A program made the translations under genes and the position numbers. 64,000 nt of DNA from Corydoras sp. C115 (taxonomy: Eukaryota; Chordata; Actinopteri; Siluriformes; Callichthyidae). Position 1 is the first letter of the stretch, and the number at the start of each line of letters is the position of its first letter. Below, one piece after another: positions 22,060 to 32,233 of this stretch. Where the stretch lies: contig JAFMOC010000003.1 in assembly GCA_019802505.1 (NCBI GenBank), positions 46,001-110,000 on the forward strand. The letters are read 5' to 3'. Under the pieces are notes generated by a model that worked only from the letters and a program-made list of their open reading frames with translations, had not been told where the DNA came from and ran no database searches.

Positions 22060-22615
22060 TAGTGGGGGGGGCTCCCCATTCCCATCCAGGGGAGAACATT
22101 TGGGCTCTGGAAAAGAGACCCAGGACAGGTCGCCAATCTATCTTTGGGCACACACTCATAGACACAGACAACCATCCATCCATTATCTTCTGCTTTATCG
22201 TCTACTAGGGTTGGGGGGGGGGGGGGGGGGTCTCCATGCCCAACCAGAGGAGAAGGTTTCGGGCACTGGGCAGACACTCACTCACACATACACACTCTAT
22301 AATGGGCAATTTGGAGAATTCAATTGACCTTGATCCATGTTTTTGGACCGTGGGAGGAAACTGCCGAACCCAGAGGAAACCCATGCGGACACGGGGAGAA
22401 CATGGAAACTCCCTAGCGCTGAGAGACAAAAGTGCTAACCACTAAGCCACCATGCTGCCCACACACAGACATTAAAGAGAAACTTTAGATAGGGGCAATT
22501 TAGAGCAGCCAATTCACCTTGAATCCATCATATTTGACTGCGAAAGGAAACCTATGCAGACTTGTGGAGAACATGAACACTTCCCACGGATCGGGATTCA
22601 AACCTTGATGCTGTT
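22060..22615 (-). mobile_element. Old SINE-A interrupted by a young SINE-A (nested insertion)
   Basis: The older minus-strand copy (22060-22170 and 22472-22615) has 'ggggcaatttagagcagcca' and 'caccttgaatccatcat'. A younger minus-strand copy (22171-22462), with tail 'accatccatccattatcttc' and head 'gccaccatgctgccc', lies inside it. The 9-mer acacagaca occurs at 22162-22170 and 22463-22471 as the likely TSD. The young copy lacks part of its middle and holds an 18-G run. Confidence 0.87.
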
Positions 22616-23635
22616 TTGCACTTATTGACCACCATCATTTCTGGGATGTTACAAAAAGAATTAGTACGATTAAGGTTTGTCATTGTGAAGCAGTTTTTTT
22701 TCCCGCTGTCATCATGATTTTAAAACAATTTAAATACTTCAATTTTTATTTAATATCTACCAATCTTGAAACACATGCGCTTAATACAGAATTAAAAACA
22801 CCAACATACATAAGGCTGGTTACTTAAATGTTACCAGTGTCCACTAAGGACAGATGTAGACTTAAGGTATATTGTTTTCTCGCCACTATATTGGTCTGCA
22901 ATTAATAGGTAATACACACCTATTATACAAAAGTGTTGGAAAAAAAGAGTAGCATGTAAGTGTATCCATGACATTACTAAATGTTAACTTAGTCTCTAAA
23001 ATGATAATTGTGATCACTATTATAATGGATCTATAAATAACTCCCTCTTTCCCCTATATCTTGACTGAACTTGGGCTAAACTTGCCTGTCATTAAGCCAA
23101 ATATAATTAGACATGTTATTATATTTTTGGACAGTTTGATCGTTCGGTAATTTGCTGTAGTCTAGTAGCTGTCAAATGTTGTACTGTAACTGTAAATTAT
23201 ATTGTAGCCAGAAGCACTGCTTGGATTTGCTGCTCAAATGTAGTTGGATTCACTTTTGGCATGTTTGATTGTTCCAGACACAAATGACTGGTAAAGTTGA
23301 ACAGAAAAACAAATTCGGATTAAATCGGCTGTCAACTTTGTTTTCCATCTCTTTCTAACAATATTACATTTTAAACAATATGGCAATAACGTCCCTTGGG
23401 TTTTTGTTTTTTTGACGAACAGCCACCATATATTTTTTTTTACTGCTCCTCAAACAGTCTTGCATGTTGTAATGAAGAACTGTAAGTGATTTTCTAAATC
23501 TAGTTAGCAGACGGAATCTGGCTCAAGAGCAATATTGAACTTCGTTTCCAATCGAGCAGACATTCAGACCTTGAGTAACAGATGGCTAAACAAATGTGCA
23601 TATAAACAAGGTATATATTTTTGCAAACTGCCTCT
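22616..23635. other. Unique AT-rich DNA
   Basis: About 1 kb without recognised repeats or coding signal. Confidence 0.45.
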
Positions 23636-23638
23636 CAG

Positions 23639-23757
23639 ACAATGATAATGACTTTCTTGGAAGTCTATATGACGGAGTGGATCATACTGAGACAGTAGTT
23701 CAGCAGGCGCTGCATCTGGTCGGTGAAATAGATGTGCGGGAGGTCTACATTTCATAT
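23639..23757 (+). other. Possible exon or conserved element (weak)
   Basis: A pyrimidine-rich run ending 'ctgcctctcag' resembles a splice acceptor. It is followed by an open phase that reads NDNDFLGSLYDGVDHTETVV and on through QQALHLVGEIDVREVY, which is less AT-biased and more protein-like than the surroundings. No strong donor site follows (a gtgaaa near 23723 is the best seen). I do not recognise the protein. It could equally be non-coding. Confidence 0.15.
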
Positions 23758-23759
23758 CG

Positions 23760-24075
23760 TCACTTTTATTTTACCTCACATTCTCTGCTGTTTTTTTTCC
23801 TTCTTTTTTTTCTTTCAATTGCTGAAACCAGGTTTTTGCACACCACTACTTTTTGAATACCTGTCATCACTCAACTCCCAAATCGCCACCTAACCTCTGA
23901 GAAAAGCGCATTTTTGGGATATGAGGGTATTCTTGCACAGCTTCAATGCTTTTTGGGTTTTTTTTTGTGTGTGGGTGTAGACATGTACAAAATTTTTTTT
24001 CAGAAAATAAAATATTCCAATTTGTATAAATATATCAGTATTATACATTGCATGGACAATAGTATTATATACTAT
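23760..24075. other. Unique DNA
   Basis: T-rich runs at 23.79-23.82 and 23.95-24.0 kb; otherwise nothing recognised. Confidence 0.45.
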
Positions 24076-24143
24076 TACAGGCACTTGGGATAATTGTAAG
24101 TCGCTTTGTACAAAAAACGTCTGCTAAATGACCAAATGTAAAT
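24076..24143 (+). repeat. L2-type 3' tail fragment
   Basis: The words 'attgtaagtcgctttgtaca' and 'cgtctgctaaatgaccaaat' match the 3' ends of the LINE at 26.2 kb and of SINE-B. No body of either element is attached. Confidence 0.7.
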
Positions 24144-24799
24144 ATATTTACTTGATTCTATGCATTGTACTGTTGCCATGCTTGGCTGATTAAATATTGA
24201 TGTACAGCTGTTCTTCATAAAATTGCAGAGTGATTTTCCATGAGCAAAAAAATATTACAATATTACAACCACAACTTACTATTCCAAAATAATCAAATTT
24301 AATGACTTGGAATTAATTTTAACAGTTTCCTATCATTTATAAAAAGGCTTAAGTGGCTGGAAGTGTTTCTAAGAATTTGTGGACTTTCGAACAAAAAAAA
24401 AAATATTCGTTGCAAGCAGGCACTCATATTTCAGAAGGCCTGGCTCACTCAGCATTTCAATTCATCTTTAAAGCTGTTTGAACTGAGTGCAAGGCAACAA
24501 AAAAAAAAAAACTTGCGTGGGTTTGATCGTTTGCCTGAAGACAGCTGCACTGCTAGCTAGCTACTTAATTAGCATATATTAACACGACACACAGGCAGGT
24601 TGTTATTTCTTTTCATCACAAATTAGTGACAGCGATTTTGTGACATGTCTTTACTTTGGCTTTATCTTCCTTGGAAGTTCTATTAAACTGGGTGGTTGTT
24701 GAATGAGTTGAACATTTTGGATCACAGACACAGTTTCGCGTTTATGTTTCATTCGTTCACATCTCTTATTGACTTTTTTATGTTTGGTATAGAGGCTGT
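24144..24799. other. Unique DNA
   Basis: Short poly-A runs near 24.39 and 24.50 kb. Nothing else recognised. Confidence 0.45.
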
Positions 24800-25053
24800 G
24801 GTGAAAGTGATATATTTTGCCTACTGTTCTTACACACAGAGGAATTTGTTCTTCACATTTAACCCATCCGTGCACTAGTATATTGAGCCCACATGCACAG
24901 AGTGGTATGCAGGGCCCAAGGAGCAATTGTGGGTAGGTGCCTTGGCACCTGAGGGCACTTTATCCATATTATTTTGTGTTACCTGGAATCAATTGGGACC
25001 TTCAGGTCGCTAGGTTCCTTAACAATCCGAACCACTGAGCTATTGGGGGTTTA
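24800..25053 (-). repeat. SINE-C (head on minus strand)
   Basis: Shares landmarks with the copies at 27.5, 28.4, 29.3 and 62.0-62.26 kb: 'ttttgcctactgttcttaca', 'tttaacccatc', 'aggagcaattgtgggtaggt', then on the right 'ggttccttaacaatccgaac' and 'cactgagctattgggg'. Read on the minus strand this right end is tRNA-like. The copy is diverged and non-coding. Confidence 0.7.
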
Positions 25054-25083
25054 CAGAAGTAGTGTGTGTGTGTGGGGGGGGGG

Positions 25084-25300
25084 GGGGGGTGTAGTAGCTC
25101 AGTGGTTAAGGCATTGGGCTATCAATCAGAAGGTTGTGGGTTCAAATCTCAGGTCCACTGATGTTACCAATCCAGGTCCTTGAGCAAGACCCATAACCCT
25201 CATTGCTCCAGGGGTGGTGTACCGACCCTGTGATCCGACCTTAACCAAGATAGGATATTTGGATAAAAGCTTCTGCTAAATGACCTAATTATTAATAATT
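25084..25300 (+). mobile_element. SINE-B, near complete
   Basis: tRNA-like head with A box (tagctcagtgg) and B box 'gggttcaaatctc', a middle with 'cttgagcaagacccataacc', and a tail 'tttggataaaagcttctgct' ending in 'aaatgac'. The tail matches the LINE 3' end at 26.2 kb, so the pair probably used the same reverse transcriptase. A G-run precedes it. Confidence 0.8.
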
Positions 25301-25389
25301 ATTATCATCAAAAGCCTACGACTGCCCCAGAAAAGAAAGTATGTGGGGTTCGAACTGGGGTCACTTACATGCAGGGTGACCGTGTACTA

Positions 25390-25590
25390 AGTTACGCCAC
25401 ATGGTAGCTTAGTGGTTAGGGTGTTGGGCTGTCAATCTAAAGGGTTTTGAATCTCAAGTCTGAAGTTATGAATTTGGGCCCTAGACCTAGACCTCTTTGC
25501 TCCAGGGGTGCTGTACCATGGTTGACCCTGTACACTAGCCCAGACCATCAAATTGGTACACTTTGGATAAAAGTGTCTGATGTATGAGTT
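25390..25590 (+). repeat. SINE-B, diverged
   Basis: Begins 'acatggtagcttagtggtta' and 'gttgggctgtcaatc', has a weakened B box 'ttttgaatctcaag', 'gctccaggggtgctgtacca', and ends 'ttggataaaagtgtctgatg'. Same orientation as the copy 300 bp upstream. Confidence 0.75.
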
Positions 25591-25604
25591 TAAATGCAGC
25601 AGTA

Positions 25605-26250
25605 ATCAGGGTTGAGTTCAGGAAACTTTACAAGTCTAATTATTGTAATGCGTCGCTTGCCGGTTTCCCAGCTTCCACAATCAGGCCTCTACAACTAATT
25701 CAGAACTCTGCAGCCCGACTTGTATTCAACTAGCCCAAGAGAACTCATGTCACTCCATTACTCATTGCTCTCCATTGGCTCCCTGTAGCTGCTGCATTCA
25801 GTACAAGTCACTGACTCTGGCTTTCAGGGCATTTTCTGGATCTGCCCCTCTTACCTTCACGCTATCTTTTCAAAATACACTCTGGCTCTTTCACTAGTTA
25901 TGATTGTCGCCTGGTGGTTCCACCTCACCGAGGAGCTAATTCTCACAATGCAAAATGTGAATGCAAAAAAACTGCAAAAAAAAAACTGCAAAATGGTGGA
26001 ACCATCTTCCCAACTCTGGCATGGGCATTTTTAAGAAACTACTGAAGACGCATCTTTTTAACAAATACCTATTGAAGAAAAAAATAAAAAAATAAATGTG
26101 GGGGGGGGGGGGGGGGGTGCAGGATCAGATAACGATCAGGTTTGATAATTCTACAGTGTAGCTGGTTTTCTTCATAACTACTGATTGTGTTGTTCTCATT
26201 TGTAAGTCGATTTGGATAAAACGTCTGGCTAAATGACTAAATGCAAGTCC
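25605..26250 (+). pseudogene. L2/CR1-like LINE 3' end (reverse-transcriptase C-terminus), dead
   Basis: The plus strand reads 'NYCNASLAGFPASTIRPLQL', then IQNSAARLVFN, a stop, 'PKRTHVTPLLIALHWLPVAA', and after a frameshift the segment ending in 'YDCRLVVPPHRGANSH'. This order is the C-terminal part of fish L2/CR1-type LINE proteins, after the catalytic palm. A stop and several frameshifts, plus an A-rich and a G-rich (26101-26117) insertion, show decay. The 3' tail 'gtcgatttggataaaac' plus 'ggctaaatgactaaatg' closes it. 5'-truncated like most genomic LINE copies. Homologous to 18505-19030 on the other strand. Confidence 0.85.
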
Positions 26251-27094
26251 CTGGAGTTTCTCTAAGTCATTATATTGTGTATTTACAAACCTCAATCATG
26301 CACAAGTGCTCAGTTATGCTAAAAGAAAACAAGACCTTATTCAGTCACACAGTGGGGAGCGGATAACAGTCCAAAAGTTTTCTTATAGTGTAACATTACC
26401 ATTGTTCCAGTGATATTTATGCTAAATAAGGGAGTAATTCTACCTACAATATTAGGATGAGTCTTAAAATTCATGCCTTTTTTCCAGCGCCAGGTTTAAG
26501 GACGTGTGTGCTAATGTTTTGCAGTCCCAGCAGCAGACATCTGTCGGCCTCAGTCTCTATTCCCCACGGCACCGATCTGAGCCCGCCTCACTTTGTTGTG
26601 CTGGGTGCTTGAATGTAACAAGGAACCATAGAGCCAGCGTCAAAGTTCAAAGCAAGCCCTCTGAGATTCAGCCCTGCTACTAAGCTGATGAGAGCGTCCG
26701 TCCAGAATTTGAGAACGTCTCTGGAGGAAAGCGAGTGTTCGATGGAAACATGAACTATTACTTTAGAGCCATATTAATATCGCACTGAGTGAGAATGTAA
26801 TTCGGCATGTTCACAGTGGCCATTAGCTCATGGCCTCAACTCGTAGATGAGCGGATGCATCTTAGAGAAGAAGAAAACAGGGACAGGGATGTGTATGCCT
26901 CGGTCAGAAAATGCAGTGTTACAATTTATACCCTGCCATTGCAGGCATCCGAGTGGCACTTTTATAAGATATCCTGAAGTATTACTTTGATTATTAAGGC
27001 GACATGAGTCAAAATTACAATTTGTAATTACAAATCTCACTGGTCTTTTAATATGCATGATATTTATTGTGATGCAATTAAAAAAATCTTTAAG
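26251..27094. other. Unique DNA, partly GC-richer
   Basis: Segment 26470-26820 has higher GC than its surroundings, no recognised repeat, and an open phase of ~60 codons that I cannot assign. It is a candidate conserved non-coding element. Confidence 0.35.
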
Positions 27095-27970
27095 CTCTCA
27101 AATACTGATTAAAATTATAACCTTTCTGAATTTCTATTTTGGCTAAACGCTGCATATCAGAACAAAAACAAAACTAAAGTCCTGATGCCTATTTAGTAAT
27201 TCATAAATAAATCTCTGAGGAAGTGGTGGAATTAATTGATTTAAGTTTATTTGCAGAAAAACATGGATTCAAGGTGAATTGGCCCATATATAGTGAGTGT
27301 GTGCCCAGATTGGCACACTGTTCTGCCCAGTACAAGAAAAATAATTTCTGCCCTGGATGGGGTAGAAATGTCTAAAATGTGGGTGTATATTGTTAAAAGT
27401 TGTTTTAAATGAGTTTAATGTGCAGTTTAAGCTTATTTCTTCAAATGTTAGTGCAGTAGTGCACAGTGTAAAGGTAAACAATTTACCACAAAGTATTAAA
27501 ATAAAACACTAAACTGATAAAGTGATTTACTTTGCCAAATGTACTTACACCCAAAGCAATTAGTCCTCACAATTTAACCCATATGTGCAGTAAAACACAC
27601 ATACACACATTGAGTGAAGTGAGCACACGTGCCAGGAGCAGTGGGCAGTCCCAGGGAGCAATTGGGGTTAGGTGCCTTGCTCCAGGGCACTTCAGCCATG
27701 TTGTTTAGTGGAACTGGGAATCGAACACGGGATCTTCACTTGCAAGGCTGGTTCCTTAACCACAAGCATACCACTGCCCCACTCCATCCATTGAAAATGA
27801 CCACTTTAACAACATTAATGTTAATAAAAAATCAATTTGCGAAGTTAAAGAGTAATGATTAATCTGAGAAATCCATGCAGGGTAAATTGAGAGGGTGCGC
27901 GATGTTCTGCCCTGAAAGACGAAATTATTATTCTATGTCAAGCTGTTTGAGACACAGTGCAAAAGTGCAG
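27095..27970 (+). repeat. Tandem triplication, unit 1 (~876 bp)
   Basis: Starts 'ctctcaaatactgattaaaa' and contains, in order, a unique leader, a SINE-A remnant (27255-27365), an AT stretch, a minus-strand SINE-C (27523-27783) and a trailer with 'attgagagggtgcgcgatgt' and 'agctgtttgagacacagtgc'. The same order recurs at once in units 2 and 3, so the SINEs were in place before the triplication. Confidence 0.85.
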
Positions 27971-28833
27971 CTGTCAAATACTGATGAAAATTATAACCTT
28001 ACTGAATTTCTATTTTGGCGAAACACTGCATATCAGAACAAAACTAAACTAAAGTCCTGATGCCTTTTATTAATTCATAAATAAATCCCTGAGAAAGTGG
28101 TGGAATTCATTGATTGAAGTTTATTTGCAGAAATGGTTACTCCCACAGTCCAAAAACATGGATTCAAGGTGAATTGACTGTCTTAAATTGCCTCTATTTG
28201 GTGAGTGTGTACCCAGCGATAGATTGGCACCCTGTTCTGCTCAGTGCCCAAAACACTTTACCCTGGATGGGGCAAAAATGTCTAAAATTTGGGTGTATCT
28301 TTTTAAAAGTTTTTTTTATTTGTTTATTGTGAAGTTTAAGCTTAGTAATATTAAAATAAAACAAATATTTAAAAATAAAAGTGATCTAATTTGCCTACTG
28401 TATTTACCCCCAGAGCAATTAGTCCTCACAATTTAACCCATATGTGCAGAGAAACACACACATATACACACATTGAGTGAAGTGAGCACATGTGCCAGGA
28501 GCAGTGTTCAGCCTCGTACACAGTCCCGGGGAACAATTGGGGTTAGGTGCCTTGCTCCAGGGCACTTCAACCATGTTGCTTAGTGGAACTGGGAATCGAA
28601 CCCGGGACCTTCACTTGCAAGGCTGGTTCCTAACCCACAAGCATACAACTGCCCCACTCCATCCATTGAAAATGACCACTTTAACAACATTAATGCTAAT
28701 TAAAAAAAAACATTTATTTGCGAAGTTAAAGAGTAATGATTAATCTGAAAATTCCATGCGGGGTAAATTGAGAGGGTGCGTGATGTTCTGCCCTGAAAGA
28801 AAAAGCTGTTTGTGCCGCAGTGCAAAAGTGCAG
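27971..28833 (+). repeat. Tandem triplication, unit 2 (~863 bp)
   Basis: Starts 'ctgtcaaatactgatgaaaa'. The SINE-A remnant is at 28137-28282 and SINE-C at ~28381-28657, where 'gggaatcgaacccgggacct' is the reverse complement of a B box. The trailer has lost ~30 bp relative to unit 1 ('gccctgaaagaaaaagctgt'). Confidence 0.85.
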
Positions 28834-29730
28834 CTGTCAAATACTGATGAAAATTATAACCTTACTGAATTTCTATTTTGGCGAAACGCTGCATATCAGA
28901 ACAAAAACAAAACTGAAGTCCTGATGCCTTTTTATTAATTCATAATAAATCTATGAGAAAGTGGTGGATTTAATTAATTCAAGTTTATTTGCAGAAATGA
29001 TTACTTCCACAGTCCAAAAACATGGATTCAAGGTGAATTGGCTGCTCTAAATTGCCTCTATATGGTGAGTGTGTACTCAGCGATAGATTGGCACCCTGTT
29101 CTGCTCAGTGCCCGAAACACTTTACCCTGGATGGGGCAAAAATGTCTAAAATTGGGGTGTATATTTTTAAAAGTTATTTTAAATTAGTTTATTGTGAAGT
29201 TTAAGCTTATTTTTCTAACGCTAAACACTTTACCACAAAGTATTAAAATAAAACAAATATTTTAAAATAAAAGTGATCTATTTTGCCTACTGTACTTACA
29301 CACAGAGCAAGTAGTCTCACAAATAACCCATATGTGCAGTGAAACACACACATATACACACATTGAGTGAAGTGAGCACACGTGCCAGGAGCAGTGGGCA
29401 GCCTTGTACATGGTCCTGGGGAACAATTGGGGTTAGGTGCCTTGCTCCAGGGCACTTCAGCCATGTTGCATAATGGAACTGGGAATCGAACCCGGGACCT
29501 TCACTTGCAAGGCTGGTTCCTTAACCACAAGCATACGACTGCCCCACTTCATCCATTGAAAATGACCACAAAATTAATGTTATAAAAAAAATCAATTTGC
29601 AAAGTTAAAGAGTAATGATTAATCTGAGAAATCCATGCAGGGTAAATTGAGAGGGTGCGCGATGTTCTGCCCTGAAAGAAGAAATTGTTATACTATGTCA
29701 AGCTGTTTGAGCCACAGTGCAAAAGCGCAG
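28834..29730 (+). repeat. Tandem triplication, unit 3 (~897 bp)
   Basis: Starts 'ctgtcaaatactgatgaaaa'. SINE-A remnant at 28990-29135, SINE-C at ~29271-29548. It ends with the trailer 'agctgtttgagccacagtgc', after which sequence becomes unique. Overall very similar to units 1 and 2, so the expansion is fairly recent. Confidence 0.85.
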
Positions 29731-30132
29731 CTATTTAAAGGGACTATTAATCTTCAGCGCACACCCAGTCAACCTTGGGCTGAGTATAGCATGAATAAAC
29801 TGCAAAGTGAATACAGGACAAAGGTGACTAAATACAGTATCCTGGAAATTCCCTCGGTTCAACAATCTTGAGGGTATAAATCTGTCAATAACCGGCTTTG
29901 CTGGTGCTGGTGGCAATGGCCGGGCAGTTAATCAAAACAGATGACAGTGTCAATGACAGTATGCTGGAGGATTACTGTCAGCTGGGAGCAGATCGGGATT
30001 TGGAGTTTCTTATTTCCTCTTCTCAGCGGGAGCCCTCTAATAAGAGAGTTAAATAGCTTTAATGGGTTTAAACTGACTAAGAAAGTACTTTATGGCTATA
30101 AAAGATTTTCTATGGAGACTTTAATTCCAAAA
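29731..30132. other. Unique, mixed-composition DNA (candidate conserved element)
   Basis: Repeat-free with balanced composition, for example 'ggtgctggtggcaatggccg'. No gene recognised. Confidence 0.35.
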
Positions 30133-30211
30133 GCCAAATCTATGACTAGAAAACTAGACTAATGTGACTTGGTATGGTTCATTATACCCCAGGGTTAAAG
30201 CAATATGTAAA
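30133..30211 (+). repeat. Direct repeat, copy 1 of a ~79-bp block
   Basis: Block 'gccaaatctatgactagaaa' through 'ggttaaagcaatatgt' is repeated at 31706-31784 with few substitutions. Confidence 0.8.
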
Positions 30212-30215
30212 CTAC

Positions 30216-30386
30216 TATTTAAATAATTCATTCATTTATTCATTATCTTCCTCTTTATCCTATATTAGGGTCACGGGGGAGAGGGGGGGGAGTTCCCCAT
30301 GCTCATCCAGGGGAGAACATTTCGGGCGCTGGGCAGATACACCCAGGACAGGGCGCCAATCCATTGCTGGGCATATTTAAATAATT
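30216..30386 (-). mobile_element. 5'-truncated SINE-A with 13-bp TSD
   Basis: The insert 30229-30373 holds the CATT-type tail and the 3' half only, ending at 'aatccattgctgggca'. Perfect direct repeats tatttaaataatt lie at 30216-30228 and 30374-30386. Truncation at the 5' end with an intact tail and TSD is classic target-primed reverse transcription. Confidence 0.92.
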
Positions 30387-30564
30387 GGCTTTATAATTAA
30401 TCTGATTATTAAGAATAGGGTTGAGTCTGGATTATGTTCCTCATTCTTATATGTAAGTAACAGGTCATCTATTTTAAGTCAGTGGCTTGAAAAATAACCC
30501 AGATAACAATCTCTGATAAATTCTTAGGCTGTTGAAACAATTACTATTATGTTTGATGTCTATT

Positions 30565-31082
30565 AAAATGATATGATAAAGCTATAAAACATCCAGTGAG
30601 CAGCAGATTTAGGGATGTCCTGATGATGATTATTTTGTATTTTTTGCATCATAGCCTGCGCTTCACGACTGACAGCTCTGAGAAATTATGTGTGAGCTCC
30701 TGCTGCGCTTGTCCAAACGGAGTTCTGGGAAATACCTGGACATGGCTCAACATTATTATCCAGAACATACATATAATCCCTGCTTTGATGTAAAAAAAAA
30801 ATCTGTTTTATGTATTGTTTGGTCTGTCAGATATAATAATTCATTGTAATTGAAATCTCAATTATCAATATTCAAATGTTGCAGAAAATTTCTTAAACCC
30901 CTTCCAATAACCTTTATGCAATTTAAGGGTCATGGAATGAATTTTTGGACTTTTAAAATATATAGATCTTTCATATTAAATAATTTACTAATAATAAATA
31001 AAATATTTCTTAATAAAATTATTTTTCTGAACAGTAATTAAATTTTCAAATATATTCACTTTTTGTTGGATTGATTTCTCTT
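30565..31082 (+). repeat. ~516-bp repeat cluster, unit 1
   Basis: Starts 'aatgatatgataaagctata', includes 'ccagtgagcagcag', 'ctgagaaattatgtgtgagc', 'tacctggacatggctcaaca' and an AT-rich second half with 'atatagatctttcatattaa'. It is followed at once by unit 2. No recognisable element ends are visible. Confidence 0.8.
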
Positions 31083-31592
31083 AAAATGATATGATAAAGC
31101 TATAAAACATCCAGTGAGCAGCAGTATTAGGGATGTCCCGATGATTATTATTTTGTATTTTTTGCATCATATCCTGCTCTTCACAACTGACAGCTCTGAG
31201 AAATCATGTGTGAGCTCCTGCTGCGCTTGCCCAAGCGGAGTTCTGGAAAATACCTGGACATGGCTCAACATTATTATCCAGAAGATACATATAATCCCTG
31301 CTTTGATGTAAAAAAAATCTGAATTTGTTAAAAATTTACAGTTTTATGTGTGTCCGTCAGATATGATAATTCATTGAAATTATATATATATTATCAATAT
31401 TAAAATGTTTACAAAAAAATTTGTTCTGCAATTTAAGAGAGTCATTAAATGAATTTTTAGACTTTTATAACATATAGATCTTTCATATTAAATAATTTAC
31501 TAATAATAAATAAATTATCAGAATGTGAATTTCCTATTAAAATTATTTTTAACAATAATTCAATTTTCAAATATGTACATTTTTTTTGGATT
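31083..31592 (+). repeat. ~516-bp repeat cluster, unit 2
   Basis: Same order of landmarks as unit 1, with small deletions in the second half. The frames at 30596-30793 and 31114-31311 are the same translation twice (SSCCACP words). This reflects the duplication and is not evidence for a gene. Confidence 0.8.
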
Positions 31593-32166
31593 GTCCATGT
31601 GAGTTTTCTCCAGGTCCTCTAGTTTCCTCCCACAGTCTAAAACATGGATTCAAGGTGACTTGGCTGCTCTAAATTGCCCCTATTAAAATGACTTCTATAT
31701 AGTGTGCCAAATCTATGACTAGAAAACTAGATTAATGTCACTTAGTATGGTTCATTTTACCCCATGGTTAAAGCAATATGTTATGGCTCAACATGATTAT
31801 CCAGAAAATACATATATTCCCGGCTTTGAAGTCCAAAAATCTGAATTTGTTTAAAAATGTAGTTTTTTGTATTGTTCGGTCTGTCAGATATATTAATTCT
31901 TTGTAATTAAAATCTCTATTATCAATATTAAAACTTCTTTAACCCCTTTCAATCAACTTTCTGCAATTTAAGGGTCATTGAAGGAATTTTTAGCCTTTTA
32001 TAATATATAGATCTAAATTGCCCCTATCAAAATTATATAGCGTGTGTGTTACTGCATGTGTCTGTGTGAATGAGCTTGTGGCTTGAGATTGTTCTCCCTT
32101 AAATGGGAATGGGGAACCCTCAGCAACCCTAGTCCCTAGTATAAGATTAGGCGAAAGATAAAATGA
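31593..32166 (+). repeat. Old SINE-A split by rearranged local repeats
   Basis: SINE-A halves lie at 31593-31705 ('gtttcctcccacagtct') and 32014-32166 ('gattaggcgaaagataaaat'). Between them sit copies of block 30133-30211 and of part of the ~516-bp unit ('atggctcaacatgattatcc'). The words 'ctaaattgcccctat' and 'aaaat' occur on both sides of the inserted block, so the SINE sequence is duplicated at the junctions. Confidence 0.7.
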
Positions 32167-32168
32167 GA

Positions 32169-32184
32169 CAACAACAACAACAAC

Positions 32185-32232
<48 letters not shown>
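32169..32232. repeat. (CAA)n/(AAT)n microsatellite
   Basis: About six CAA units followed by about fifteen AAT units. Confidence 0.95.

Positions 32233-32233
<1 letters not shown>

Noticed and set aside
27095..29730. CRISPR-like regular repeat
   Set aside because: Units are ~870 bp, nearly identical throughout and contain SINEs. There is no short repeat/spacer pattern, and the genome is eukaryotic.
30596..31311. Two similar 65-codon frames suggesting a duplicated small gene
   Set aside because: The similarity extends equally through non-coding flanks of the ~516-bp unit, and the reading frame is not better conserved than its surroundings. No start context or splice sites support it.
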